Assembly: GCA_922989275.2 (NCBI GenBank)
Contig: OV277871.1
Location: forward strand, 65,679,848-65,743,847
Source: Gari tellinella
Taxonomy: Eukaryota; Mollusca; Bivalvia; Cardiida; Psammobiidae
DNA length: 64,000 nt
Reading direction: 5' to 3'
Position numbers and translations under genes: made by a program. Shown here one piece after another: positions 1 through 10,674 of the stretch. Numbering within the stretch: the stretch's first letter is position 1; each line of letters starts with the position of its first letter. Below the pieces are notes generated by a model. The model searched no databases. It was not told the origin of the DNA and saw nothing but the letters and a program-made list of their open reading frames with translations.

Positions 1-35
1 AAGTATAGTCACAATAGAGGGAATTGAAGTTACCA

Positions 36-285
36 CAGTGGAGAAAACGTTATTTTGTCCAAATAAACACGTTTACGCCAAAACTATTATTTCCAGTACC
101 AACAGTTGTTTCGAGCCAGATCAGACGCCGAGTAATCCGGCGTCTGATCTGGCTCCAAACTTTTTGCCACTCAGATTAAAACCAATAATAATAAATGTCA
201 AAAAATTGTAATTTTCTACATTTTAGCAATTTGCGTTTGCGTTTCGTTTGAGTTTTACCGGGAAAGAATAACGTTTTCTCCACTG
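36..285 (+). mobile_element. MITE-1 element (family description)
   Basis: First of about 35 near-complete copies. The family consensus is about 246 bp. Both ends read CAGTGGAGAA inward and sit at TA dinucleotides. One inner arm is TTTCCCAATAAACGCG, the other GTTTAAACGGGAAAG. The middle is a ~60-bp palindrome running from AAACAGTTTGGAGCC through GATCAGACGCCGGG and back. There is no coding capacity. TA targets and CAGT ends are typical of Tc1/mariner-type elements, so movement by a transposase acting in trans is inferred. '+' here means the AATAAACGCG arm comes first. This copy has diverged (AAATAAACAC) and its central palindrome lacks the usual mismatch. Confidence 0.85.
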
Positions 286-1180
286 TACTTATTCTCTTAT
301 TGTACTCAAATGTGTACCATTTCTTTCATTTTTCAAAAATGTTAGGACGTTTCAAAAATAGAATAGTCAATATTATATAAACAAACTTAAAGAAGATAAT
401 AATAGATAAATATCAAATTGACCATTCAGGTAGTCTTATTCTAGTCATACATAAGCCATCTGGTTTAATTAAATTCTCACATAACTACCCTTGTTTTCTA
501 TAGCGAACAACGATCACGAATATCCTTGTCTCCAACATGTGTGAGATCAACTTGATGACGTCACTATAACGTCACTATTTATAAAGGCGTTTTGACGTCA
601 CAGGAGTTCCAAAAAATAACGTTTGCTTTAAAAAAAATAGCTTAAAATCGTTGGTTATGTGAGAAAAAGAATCTGTCACTCGTCGATGTTGATTTCAAAC
701 TCGTCATGAAAAGAAAAGTGTATTAAGCTCGCCAAGGCTCGCTTAATAACATTTCAATTCTAGACTCGTTTCAGATCAGCTTGTCTTAAACATCGACCCA
801 TGGCAGATCATAAATTTACATAAGAGCCCATTAATATATTCGGTTTGGACACATGTTGATTTTTGAATATACATGGACCTATTTCAAATTCATGTATATA
901 CATACCTAGTAAAAGTATCTAATTGCATTGTTTGTAAGGCAGGTGGCTGATGACTGCCTCTAGTATGGTGAAATTAAATTATAAAGCTCCGTAAGGAGCT
1001 CCTCGTTTTGCTCTGTCACTTGTTTCAAACTTTCGCCCGTCTTCTATTAAATAAATTTGCCTTAGTTTTAGTTGTGGTACATTGTAACAGAGTGAGTTTA
1101 CTGTATTTTCTTTTTGTTTTGTGTTTTTGTTATAACGTTTTTTCCACAGTTTGATAAGAGTTATTTTCAGTACAATATAC
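286..1180. other. Intronic or flanking stretch without a recognised gene
   Basis: No coding or known repeat unit is recognised. It holds several GACGTCA-type sites (about 555-600) and a short inverted repeat, AAGCTCGCC/GGCTCGCTT, near 726-746 that resembles the hairpin elements at 14.4 kb and 40.9 kb. It is presumably part of intron 3 of gene A. Confidence 0.4.
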
Positions 1181-1182
1181 TT

Positions 1183-1418
1183 ATTAGCCCATTTGTGCCA
1201 ACGATCCCATATATTGAACATAGGCAAACAATATAGACTCTGACCAGACACGGCATAATGCGGCATCTGATCAGAGTCTACACTGTTGAAGATATGATTT
1301 TCAATTTCAATATAAAACAAAACGAAAATAAAAATTAAGCCCAGGCACCCCTTAAATCATACATGGACTAATCCAATATATAAGCTTGGAAGAATCCACT
1401 GGGCGCAAATGGGTTCAA
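1183..1418 (+). mobile_element. MITE-6 palindromic element
   Basis: Starts CCCATTTGTGCCAACGATCC, has a central inverted repeat (AGACTCTGATCAGA... and its complement), and ends GGGCGCAAATGGG, so the ends are inverted. Similar copies lie at 36583-36812 and, inverted, at 39285-39497. It stops about 17 bp before the splice acceptor of gene A exon 4. Confidence 0.65.
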
Positions 1419-1434
1419 TCAAACTGTATTTCAG

Positions 1435-1605
1435 GTACCATTGGTCGGGTCATATGTGGGTTTGTTGTTGATATCGCCTGTCTCAACCGAGTCTGGTTTC
1501 TGGGGGCCATGCTACTGATGTGTTCTGCGTCATCGCTGCTTCTTCCTCTTCTAACATCGTTTATATCGCTCATGGTATTTTCGTTTGCATATGGTCTATT
1601 CATAG
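1435..1605 (+). CDS. Gene A exon 4 (171 bp)
   Basis: The acceptor is TTTCAG before 1435 and the donor is GTAAGT at 1606. It encodes a Gly-Thr-Ile-Gly-Arg start followed by two hydrophobic helices ending AYGLFI. Length and phase match 40307-40477 and 59775-59945. Confidence 0.85.
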
Positions 1606-4600
1606 GTAAGTAAGTTTCAGCTTCATCTTCTTCCAAGCCATCCCTGTCCGCACTGCAAGGATTGGCCTGACAAGCCATCTCCGCGCGCATTCCTTCTAAC
1701 TGTGATAGGGAGTAGTTGTGGTCTTCTTCGATTACTAAGGACGAACATTATTATTAGTTTCAGCAATAAAATTGCAATCGAGCATATATACATGCATCAC
1801 AACAATTGTACGGGAATTTACATGTGTCTTGAAAAAAGTCATAATCCATCTTGAGAACGATTTACTTACACCTATATACAGTGGATAATCTGTTATTCTT
1901 TCCCGTTTAAACGCAAACGTACGCAAACGCAAAGCGCTAAAACGTAGAAAAATACAACTTTTGGACAATTCTGATAGTTCATGTTTATCTTGGTGGCAAA
2001 CAGTTTGGAGCCTGATCAGACGCCGGGTTACCCGGCGTCTGATCTGGCTCCAAACTGTTTGTATTGGAAATACTAGTTTGAGCGTAAACGCGTTTATTGG
2101 GAAAGAATAACACATTCTCCACTGTACATATCAAGCAACGTTGTCACCACAGACTCTGTATCTGAGTTTGGTCAACACGGTTAAATACATGATATAATCC
2201 AGCTACATAAAATGCTTAAGATGCATGTGGGTGTACAACAATGTAGATCAAGACTAGACGCCACGTCTAAGACGCGGCGGCTAGTCTTGATCTACACTGT
2301 TTGCAATGCAATAAGGCAGGTTTTAGCATGGCGATATGTTGATCGTCCACAACGTAGAAATTAATAAACAGTGTAGACCCTGATCTTTATTCAGTGCTCC
2401 CTCTCTGCAACAACACCCAATTTGCAAACAGCTTGAATCCAGATCAGACACCGCGTAACTCGGCGTCTGATATGGACTCAAGCTGTTTGTCACTCGTCAT
2501 TATGTTTTTGTTTTCTGTCAAAATGTCCATTATTTATAAATATGACTTTGAGAAAAACAACAAACGACATCTGACAATATTGCAGCTGTAAAAGGTTTTG
2601 GCATAATTGTCTTGTTTCGCAAGCGTTGTCGTCAGGAGGGAATCGAATTTTTTGTTGGGAGGGAATATTGTATTTCATTTATGTTTTAAAGTGACAAAAA
2701 AGATTTTCCCCACTACAGACTGTTATATATTTTATTTGTTGACAGGCTCGCTGTACGTGGTACCATGTATAATACTAATGGATCTGTTCGGTGAGGACCT
2801 CATACCTCAGTCAGTTGGTGTGTACATGTATGTAGGAGGGAGTGCATCCGTCCTCGGGGTTCCTGTAGCAGGTAAATGGGAGTGCTGGTTTGTTTTTAAG
2901 GTAATAGTGCAGTGCAAATCAAGATGGCCACCAAAACAAGTAGTGGCGGTGCATTTATGGTGAAAACAGAAAAGATATTACTCAACCCCTAAAAATGTCA
3001 CTCAATACAACTGAAAATTATATCACTCTTTTCATTTGCATTTATAGAAAATAATAAAAACGTGTTTATAATGAAAAGAAATTCCCTCCAAATTTACCAA
3101 ACTTTGAGCAATTCCACCAACATCTGCGGCTAACTAATTCCAAAACTATCTATGACATCGTAATTTTCAAACTGTTCCCGAGGTGCAAGGAATCCTTATT
3201 TTCTCTTTTCTTTTATCCATTTGAACATCATATAGTCTGACATTATACCCATTGTCACCAAGCATTTCAATTCTCCATATTGGCTAACATATGTAATTGA
3301 AATAAGTCCTTTTGAAAAGTATGGTGGTCAAACATTGTCAAAGTAAAAACATCAAATGAATGCTACTTAACAGCAGCATGCTAGTACCTGTACAAACCAT
3401 TGTGGATTCCAAATGTAACTAGAACACTGACCAGGTCAGAAAGGATCCCACAAGGAGGAGTAAGACACAATGAGAAAACTGCTCAAATTCAAGACATATA
3501 CTTAACAAAATTTCTAATCGGTCACTTTTTAAAGTTACATATATCCTTAAATACTAAGTTCACATTTATGATATTTTACACACAATATGATAGGGTCATA
3601 GCGCTGCTTATGTTTGGATTTATACACGTTGTTCTACTGTGTGAACGTCAGAACAACCACGTGGCTTGTTTAGCCTAATTAGGACGTGTAAAGTATTGAA
3701 GAAAGTATCTGTCCGCAAGATTACACGAGTATAATCTCAAAAAACTGCCTATCCCGAAAAACACATAAAATGGCGGGAATAATACACGGAGAGAAGGGCA
3801 GAGCCGTCGGAATGTTGGACGTCGGTGTATCCTTACGGCAAATAACATTCAACCACCGCGGAATTTCGGAAGAGGATACAAAACAAGACTAATTTCCATG
3901 TATTCCATAATTGGAAATGTTCCCGTCCATTTACTTGTGGCTATAACTTTTAACCAGAAACTTTCGACCATTTAGGCTATAAAACGCGGAAATTTGACGT
4001 CACCGGAAGTAGAGCAGACCGCCCCAGGAAACCAAATTGGCGGATAACGACACCCCTAAGACCGATACATTGTAGTGACACACCTGAGAGACAGATTTCT
4101 TCCCGTTACAAGGACGACAAGACAACTTAAAGGCCAAAACGGCCGTAACGTCACACCGAAGACGGTACGTAATCGGCTGCTAGAGGTGGGCAGTCACTGT
4201 TGACAGCCACCAAAAGATAAAAGCATCATCAGACAGCTTGGGCCCGATGATACAGATGAGTTTAACGGTACAGAGCACGTTTGGGACATTCTCAAGAAAC
4301 GTGTTCGTCCCTTACCCCAGCTTCCAAACGTTGACGCATCGGAGCGTGACGTCATCGATGTGTGAGAAAGTTAGGTCACCAATACCTTTGCTGAATTCTT
4401 CTCGTCTATGAAAAGTCGATACGAAACTGTTATTGGAGCTGACAGGGGCAATACTCATTATTATTGTTGGGCATAAGAACTCCTGTGACTTTCAAAATAT
4501 GGGGTCCCTCCATAGAAGTTGTTGTTTAAGCTTCGACGGAACGCTGATAGCTGACCAATTGTGATAATCTGTTTCCAAATTGATTACATTGGCATTGTAA

Positions 4601-6960
4601 CACAATCACATGGTTAATTATTTCTTCATATTTCTGTTTCTGAATGAAATATAAGGTGATCGATTAGAAATTTTGTTGAGTATAGTATCGATAAGGTCAT
4701 AAGTTAGAGTTAAATGAAAATCATTCAAGGGGTAAAGAAGATATAACGTGGTCATTCGTGACCTTACCAGCATTACAAATACTGAACTACTGCAAACACT
4801 GTCCGAAAATCTGGCTAAATCCCATGACAATTATTTCAGTAACAGAGAAAACAGGGCTAAATGGTTTTGTTCTTTTTTGTAAATGAGTATGCCTTATTCA
4901 ATTTAGCCGGTATTCAAAATAGGCCAAGATTTTACACATTCACATCAACATGTTCAGAAAGTTTTTACATTTCAGCTTTAAACTGCTTGAGTCCCAAATA
5001 GGACAAGGCTAAACTTGACAAGTTATAGTTGTTCAAGGGTAATGCTACTTGGATGAAAGTATAAGAGTTAGTAAGCGAACAATGTTAAGTATGGTCAATC
5101 ACGAAATCTTACTGACCAAGCTACAACACTATGGCATAAAGAGGACCAGTCACTCAGATCTCTAGCAGTAGCTGCAAACAGTTACATGTCCTCCACCATC
5201 CCAGTTCCATCAGGTGTCCCCCAGAGTAATGTCCTCGGCCTATTACTATTCATCATTTACAATAATCTTCGTGGGTATGTAAGTCAATTCAAAGTACACC
5301 TATTCGCTGATGACACAACTATATACCTGTCCTTTTCCATTGTCGATACTGATCATGTATGTATGTATTTGCATATGTTTTAAGTAATTAATCATACCTT
5401 TCGAGATTTCGCAGTAATAGATCTACATTTCATTATTTCATATAATATTTATAGTTATTTTACAATATAATTTAAAAATAAATAAAAATAGAACACGCAA
5501 AAATGATCAACGTGGGAACAGAGCTTTAGATCCAAAATACTCGTACCACATTTCACTATACATGTCGTGTTTTGGCTTCAAAATGGCGGTGGATTTGTTT
5601 CACTACACGTGGTAAATATATTCAAAATACCTATTCAGAAAGAAATGCTTGAAAATAACATTCCTGTCATCTCAATGAAGAACCGGGTTGCAATTTGTCA
5701 TAGTTTTTCTGTTGAATTGTTTGCTATACAGTGCGGTGCACTTGCCCAAAAAATCCCTTTGTTTTAATGCTTGTAAATAATTATCGAGGTAGCTTTTGTC
5801 GGCATAGTTCGGTCAGTGTTAGAACATATAAACATGCTTTGAATTGGACTGTGTGTTTTGTTTGAGACTCATCTCTGTAAAGCATGAGTAGCATTTGACC
5901 TCAAAGTTGGCTTCAATAGCCAGAATTCAATATGGCCATGCACTATTACCTTAACGTCCGTTAACGTCGCAGGAGAGAGATAGGGAGAGCGATAGAGCGA
6001 GAGAGAGAGATGGGAGGGAGAGAGAAGGAGAGAGAGAAGAAGAGAGAGTGAGATGTATATCGAGATAGAGAGACTCACACAACAGAGAGACAGACAGAAA
6101 GACAAAGGGGCGGCCGATCCAGAATATACGTGCGCAGTGTTGTAATCTTTGTACCGACGGAAATATTTTGTTCTTTCGGATGCCTAGTGTAAAGCACTAA
6201 TACATGGGGAACTCTCGTACGTAATTTACACGTTAGTTTTCTCTGGGATTTTAAGATATTACACACAAAAGTAATGCAATATATTATATATATAATTTAA
6301 CGAATATTCATTTAAAGATAAAGACGAATTATCTTACTTTACGTGACAAGCAGTGTGGAACTTGATCAAAAGTTGTTTTGTCCGGCGTCTTATATGGCTC
6401 AACACTGTTTGAAATTGATATGATTAATTAAGCGTAACGTCGTACATGTAAACGCGTTTATTTGGGAAATAAAGGCGCCTTCTCCGCTGTTTAGTGTGCA
6501 ACGACGCCAGTATACTCTGGGTTATTTTGAAGCCGCATTGTGTAATTTGGAAATCTGAATAAAATTGTTTTTTTTTTATCAAATTTGAACTACACAGGTC
6601 GTGAAATCGCTGAAATCTTCTCTGATGTATCGGCAACAAGGTAGATTACTCTAGGTTTTACCTTACGGTGGAGAAAATTATTAGTCCCCATGAGATGCGT
6701 AAAGAAACATTATGTCTATTGTAAGCAGTTCACTTATCACTAGTTTATATCATTATAAGTATAAAATATAACTAGGTTTTAAAGACAATAGCACTGTTTC
6801 TTTTTCAGGTTGGCTGTTCGACGCGACTCAAAGCTATACCGCCAGTTTTCTCTTCTGCGGGGGACTCTATGTGTGTTCCTTGATTGCAAACTTGTTAGTT
6901 TTGTGTGTGCCAAATAAGCAAACCTCTGCGGAAATTCAAACAATTGAAAAGACAGTGTAG
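1435..6960 (+). CDS. Gene A: SLC16 / monocarboxylate-transporter-like carrier, 3' part
   Basis: Join of 1435-1605, 2746-2871 and 6809-6960, ending at TAG 6958-6960. This is the C-terminal third of a major-facilitator carrier. The 5' exons lie beyond the left edge. Its exons align without gaps to exons 4, 5 and 6 of genes B and C, with the same phase-1 splice sites (each exon completes a Gly codon begun before the intron). The visible product has motifs GTIGRVICGF, DLFGEDLIPQSVGVYMYV and WLFDATQSYTASFLFCGG, which cover the last five or so membrane segments of the 12-segment SLC16 fold. All three exons are open. The family moves monocarboxylates or other small solutes across membranes, often with protons; substrate cannot be told here. 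The C-terminal tail (VPNKQTSAEIQTIEKTV) differs from B and C, so this is a distinct paralogue. Confidence 0.85.
1879..2124 (-). mobile_element. MITE-1 copy in gene A intron 4
   Basis: Full length, with flanking TA on both sides. The left end carries the variant CAGTGGATAATCTG, also seen in the copy at 15515, which suggests a common source copy. The central palindrome is intact with the T/T mismatch. Confidence 0.9.
2130..2340 (+). mobile_element. MITE-9 element
   Basis: Contains CAGACTCTGTATCTG, GCATGTGGGTGT and a hairpin (GTAGATCAAGACTAG... and its complement) followed by TTTGCAATGCAATAAGGCAG. The same blocks recur at 17865-18005, 18480-18610 and 41947-42545. Outer boundaries are approximate. 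Confidence 0.55.
2392..2671 (+). mobile_element. MITE-8 element in gene A intron 4
   Basis: Starts CAGTGCTCCCTCTCTGCAAC and ends with the inverted GGGAGGGAAT. It holds a central CCAGATCAGACACCGCG hairpin related to the MITE-1 core, then ACGACA..TTGCAGC. Related copies lie at 30426, 46050, 48176, 49938 and 53165. It ends about 75 bp before exon 5. Confidence 0.7.
2746..2871 (+). CDS. Gene A exon 5 (126 bp)
   Basis: Acceptor GACAG before 2746, donor GTAAAT at 2872. It encodes SLYVVPCIILMDLFGEDL and onward to LGVPVA. Phase and length are identical to exon 5 of genes B and C. Confidence 0.85.
2872..3769. other. Gene A intron 5, 5' part
   Basis: AT-rich intron sequence. I see no coding homology, hairpin family or RNA gene in it. 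Confidence 0.5.
3770..4465 (+). pseudogene. Tc1-like transposase relic
   Basis: Decayed DDE transposase of the Tc1 group in gene A intron 5. It opens with ATG at 3770 and a helix-turn-helix-like stretch (EKGRAVGMLDVGVSLRQI). After frame breaks comes HLRDRFLPVTRTTRQLKG..TPKTVRNRL near 4080-4180. The C-terminal block EHVWDILKKRV follows near 4275-4320, then SMKSRYETVIGAD..NTHY near 4407-4465. The catalytic centre between these blocks is deleted and several frames are broken, so it cannot be active. Terminal repeats were not found with confidence. Confidence 0.7.
4466..5090. other. Intronic stretch without recognised content
   Basis: AT-rich. No gene, known repeat or strong hairpin is seen. Confidence 0.4.
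5094..5385 (+). pseudogene. Non-LTR retrotransposon reverse-transcriptase fragment
   Basis: A short RT relic in gene A intron 5. The upstream part reads VNHEILLTKLQHYGIKRTS (from 5094). In another frame from about 5186 it continues with PVPSGVPQSNVLGLLLFIIY, then LFADDTTIYLS at about 5300-5332. The SGVPQ..LGPLLF-type motif and the FADD catalytic box are those of jockey/CR1-type non-LTR elements. The frame change and the absence of all other domains show that it is dead. Confidence 0.8.
5386..6350. other. Intronic stretch with a purine-rich microsatellite
   Basis: No gene is recognised. A GAGA-rich simple repeat runs from about 5971 to 6095. Open frames read off its complement are low-complexity Ser/Leu artefacts. 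Confidence 0.5.
6350..6491 (-). mobile_element. Degenerate MITE-1 right half
   Basis: Remnants of the core (CCGGCGTCTTATATGGCTC, then a CACTGTTTG block) are followed by AAACGCGTTTATTTGGGAAA and CTTCTCCGCTG, which match the right half of a '-' copy. The left half is missing. Confidence 0.6.
6809..6960 (+). CDS. Gene A terminal exon (152 bp)
   Basis: Acceptor TTTTTCAG before 6809. It encodes WLFDATQSYTASFLFCGGL, the rest of the last membrane helix, and a short polar tail ending at TAG 6958. It is one codon longer than the terminal exons of B and C. A possible AATAAA signal lies at 7281-7286, just beyond the MITE-1 copy that follows the gene. Confidence 0.85.
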
Positions 6961-7018
6961 AACCATAAACTCGTCGACTTGGTGGAGTTTATTTGAACAT
7001 TTTAAAGTGATAGCGGTA

Positions 7019-7265
7019 CACTGAAGAAGACGATATTATTTCCTGTTTAATCGTAAACGAAACGCAAACGTGATGCAATATGACGTAGACAATGAAGGTT
7101 TTTTTTATATTTATGACGAATATTGTCATCTTATTGGCAAAGAGTTTGGAGCCTGATCAGACGCCGGGTGACCCGGCGTCTGATCTTGCTCCATACTGTT
7201 TGCAATGCAAATAATAGTTTTAGCGTAAACGCGTGTATTGGGAAAGAATAGCGTTTTCTCTACTG
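7019..7265 (-). mobile_element. MITE-1 copy downstream of gene A
   Basis: Diverged ends (CACTGAAGAAGACG / CGTTTTCTCTACTG) but an intact core palindrome. It starts 58 bp after the gene A stop, so it probably lies inside the 3' untranslated region. Confidence 0.8.
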
Positions 7266-7317
7266 AATGATCCGACTTAGAATAAAAAGGAACACGCGAC
7301 AATGCATTTACACTATC

Positions 7318-7405
7318 TTTAATCCATCACGTGACGCGGCGTCTGATCAGGATCTAAACTGTTTGACACTCATTTCAATATTTCTTAAGTCAACATACCT
7401 AAAAT
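7318..7405 (+). mobile_element. MITE-2 fragment
   Basis: The right half of the MITE-2 core (GCGGCGTCTGATCAGGAT, then CTGTTTGACACTC) followed by ATTTCTTAAGTCAACAT. Left part absent. Confidence 0.5.
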
Positions 7406-7417
7406 TAAGATTTGAGA

Positions 7418-7504
7418 TTAATATATATACTGCTCTTTTCTAACATTTCGACCACTAAGGGCCTTAGTGGTCGAAATATTAGAAAAGAGCAGTATATATA
7501 TTAA
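7418..7504. repeat. 43-bp near-perfect hairpin
   Basis: Two arms of about 43 bp meet with almost no loop around CTAAGGGCCTTAG. I see one mismatch (AACATTT versus AATATTT). The outer part is TA-rich. It matches none of the MITE families here. Confidence 0.85.
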
Positions 7505-7731
7505 TATTAATTTAATTCCCTATCTGGAATATTGAAAAAAATATTGTAAAATTTGAGAAATAAAAGCAGACGACCATTGTATAAAGCTGATGCCATCATG
7601 GCAGTTAACGGTTTTAAAAATATGGTTAACATTTACAGTCGAACACTTTTCAGCATTGTGTTGCTTTGCCCTTACGACTATGTGTAGTTTCGTTTAATTC
7701 TTTCAACGTCAAATAAATCGAGAGTTTTGGA

Positions 7732-7912
7732 TCCCTTCACCGCCATACTGCCGTCTACTTCAATTTCCTTAACTGCAATATTATTTCAAAGTTAGATATA
7801 AGGCAGTATGACTGACATCATTTCAAAACGAGTGTAATGTGGCGTCTGCTCAAAATCCAAACTGTTTGCAAAGGCGCTTTTTGGCGTTATTGACAGTGAT
7901 AGGGTTATTATA
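7732..7912 (+). mobile_element. Degenerate MITE-2
   Basis: Begins CCCTTCACCGCCATACTGCC and ends with AAAGGCGCTTTTTGGCGTTA and GTGATAGGGTTA, as in other MITE-2 copies. The left half of the core hairpin is lost. Confidence 0.55.
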
Positions 7913-8499
7913 CATGTATGAATTGAATATAAGACGGAATTGGCGTTATTCCTCTCTGTACTGTGTTACACTGACCAAACGGCGTTTCCTAAGTTGACTT
8001 ATTCAGCGCTTAAGCTTCAAATCAACTATTCTAATTTCCAATTAAGACTTATAAGTGAATATAGGAGATAAGAGTGAGGTTGGGTGCCCCTAAACCCAGG
8101 TTTAACCCCCAGTGGTAGTTAATGGTTAATTTATAATTAATTATTGATTGCTGCTGACCGTACCAAGGCGGACTCCTATGTTCACTTTGCTTTATGTTTG
8201 TCTTGCGTGTTGTTTTCTATTTAGTGTGTAGATGAAGGAATATGATTGTGAGTGTGCATGTGTGTGTGTGTTATGGTATGACTGTGTGTGTGTTCTGCCT
8301 GAGAGGTGGGTGTATTGTTTGTGTTGCGTTTCCTGCTTGAGTCTTTCGTATTTATTTGTTCATTTTTCACGGTTTCCTTTGTTGTATTTCGTAATAAATT
8401 GTAAAATGACAAATACATGTATTACAGACCCTTATCAGAGAGCTACTGTAGGAGTCCATTGATCGTAGTCTACCCTGTTTGCATTGGACATGGGTATTC
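7913..8499. other. Stretch with a TG-rich repeat
   Basis: Contains GGTGCCCCTAAACCCAGG near 8081 and a TGTGTG-rich tract at about 8245-8300. It looks like an old dispersed repeat ending in a microsatellite. No gene is seen. Confidence 0.4.
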
Positions 8500-8752
8500 T
8501 TAACCCTTTCCCTTATAGAAGCGACTTTTAGCGCATTCATTTTATTCATCCGCTGAAGAAAATAGTTCCAAATTATACCGTAATGAATATATGTCATATC
8601 TAATACTTTCCTTATTCTAGCAGTATATAGCTTAAAGCAGGCTGAAAGTAAAGCTGAATGCGCCTTAGGGCGCATTCTGCTTTACTTTCAGCCTGCTTTA
8701 AGTAGTCACATATCTTCAATACTAGAAACAATGCTATCAGGTAATGGGTTAA
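8500..8752. mobile_element. MITE-3 element (family description)
   Basis: Family of about 250 bp with TTAACCC(T/A)TT-type ends, inverted as GGGTTAA. Its own central palindrome pairs AGCAGGCTGAAAGTAAAGC.. GCGCC with GGCGC..GCTTTACTTTCAGCC. Copies recur at 11776, 28096, 30195, 35408, 44886 and 59009. This copy is complete. The hairpin is unrelated to that of MITE-1. Confidence 0.8.
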
Positions 8753-8928
8753 TATGAATACTAGGCATATATTGGTCAATAACACATGAAAGTCATGTAT
8801 GCCACATTTTTTCAGGATGATTGTTGTTGTTGATCCTATACAGAATACGTGATACTTTGCCAATAAACGTGTTTATGATAAACCTGTTTTCTATCCATTG
8901 CAAACAGTTTAGATCCATATAAGGCTTT

Positions 8929-9173
8929 GATCCTTTCATGATCAAATTATTGGGGAGAAGTTTACCCCTTCGACGCTTTATTGTCGTTTGCTTCAGTATT
9001 GTTGTCTGCAAGACACGTTTCAAAGTAGATTTAAGGTTGTATGACTTAATAAATATCGATAAGAGTGTCAAACAGTTTGGGTCCTGATCAGACGCCGCGT
9101 TACGTGGCGTCTGATCAGGATCCAGGCTGTTTGCAAACGCACTTGATTGGGTCATTGAGAGTGAAAGTGTTAG
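8929..9173 (+). mobile_element. MITE-2 element (family description)
   Basis: Family of 210-260 bp with ends of the (A)TCCTTTCATG / CTTTCACTCTCAATGACG type, marked by GTCGTCTGCTTCA and CGTTTCAAAGT. The core is CAGTTTGGATCCTGATCAGA, then CGCCGCGT and its complement. It shares the GATCAGACGCCG core with MITE-1 but has different arms and ends. This copy is near complete. Confidence 0.7.
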
Positions 9174-10674
9174 GCTGTATGTCACTTAGATTAAAATAAA
9201 CAGTTATTATTATCATATTTTAATGTTATTTTCTACATTTTTTATTGAATTGCGTTGGAGTTTCGTTGGGATTTAAACGAAAAAGAATATAAATATAGTA
9301 TTGACCGTTGTGTTATTTCATTGTGATTCCAATGTGTATGTTTAACGTGGCGAAAGCAGTGTGTACTATGCTTTTTTACAGTTGAATAAAATATGAACAT
9401 GTTCTGTTCTGTTTTGATAATATACTGTTGTTGCTGTTGTTGTTGTTGTTCTAGCTTTAATGTACGCACACATCCACACAGGTGCGCGATCAAGGGGCAG
9501 CGAAATCGCATATTAGAAATGATGCAGAATGTGCATATAGTCTAGTTGCTTATGTCCATTTTAAAGCACCAAACTTCTCACATATATAGATAGTATGACA
9601 CCTGTAGAATCAAATGGCATATAGGTGCCCGGGCTAGGTGACCTACTTTTTGAAAAATTCAAAATGGCGGCCAACGTATACAGACTTTTTAGAGCTCCAT
9701 TTCAGCAGAAGGAACTGCAATATAATGTGATGTTTTGGAGCAGATTAATAGAAAATATACATAAACTGAATAGTATCTGTGTGATAAATTTACATTTAGT
9801 GCGTCTTTTCTTTTAAAAACAGTGCAGCTCGCGAAAAATTATTGAGAATGGGATAAAAAGTGGCCCATTTTTAAGCTATGGCCGATAAATCTGAATGATA
9901 CTAAAAATTGCATGTTTTATCACATAAATATTATAAGAAAAACAAATTATTAAAGAAAAAACATTTGTTTGATAGATTACGGAATTTAGGTTATGTCTCA
10001 TTGAGGCCACCATACCATGTTTTTACTGATTTGAGCGTCTGATAATCATGACACAATACATCTGTTTCTATTTTTGATATTATGGCTGATAAATAGCCAA
10101 TACATATAGTACGTTTAACTGAAATGAGAATTAATAATGTAATTACATAGTATAGAAAAAGTAATTGTCATGAGTTTTCGTGACTTGCTGCAAACACGCA
10201 GCTTGTAACATTTCATCAGCATTTTCCTATGGAATAAAATTGTGGAAATGCACAATAACCAATTAGATGAAACATATATTGCCTATAAAAAGTAAATATA
10301 TTATTTAAAAAAAGGTAAATATGCATTTTGCATTAGACCTCTCCAAGTTCATTTTGTAAACTACAGAAGCCCATTCGTGCCAAAATAATTGGTAATAACG
10401 ACCATATTATTGAGTTGAAACTGTTTGTCTCATCGAAATCTAGCATTTTGCATTACTTTGATTAGGTATTGACCATATTTCTTATTAGTTTAGTTTAGTA
10501 TATTAAGGAAAAAAATCAACTATTGGTTCTTACACTATGGACTAGGACAACAGTGTTGTTTGTGGGGTGGGTAATGGGGTAGGTGCCCTACTGACAATTT
10601 GAGAGCCTAGAGATATATACTCTTTACTTGAGCCAAATACGTTCAGTGGAACTGGACAGATTCACATTGCGAAA
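9174..10674. other. Intergenic stretch without recognised gene
   Basis: AT-rich, with a TTG microsatellite at about 9424-9450 and a CAAAATGGCGGCCAA block at 9659 resembling 13671-13690. Short open frames show no domain. Confidence 0.4.

Noticed and set aside
597..4490. Possible inverted ends GTCACAGGAGTTCC (597) and GAACTCCTGTGAC (4478) bounding a large element around the Tc1 relic
   Set aside because: The match is short (about 13 bp) and the interval contains gene A exons 4 and 5, so it is unlikely to be one element.
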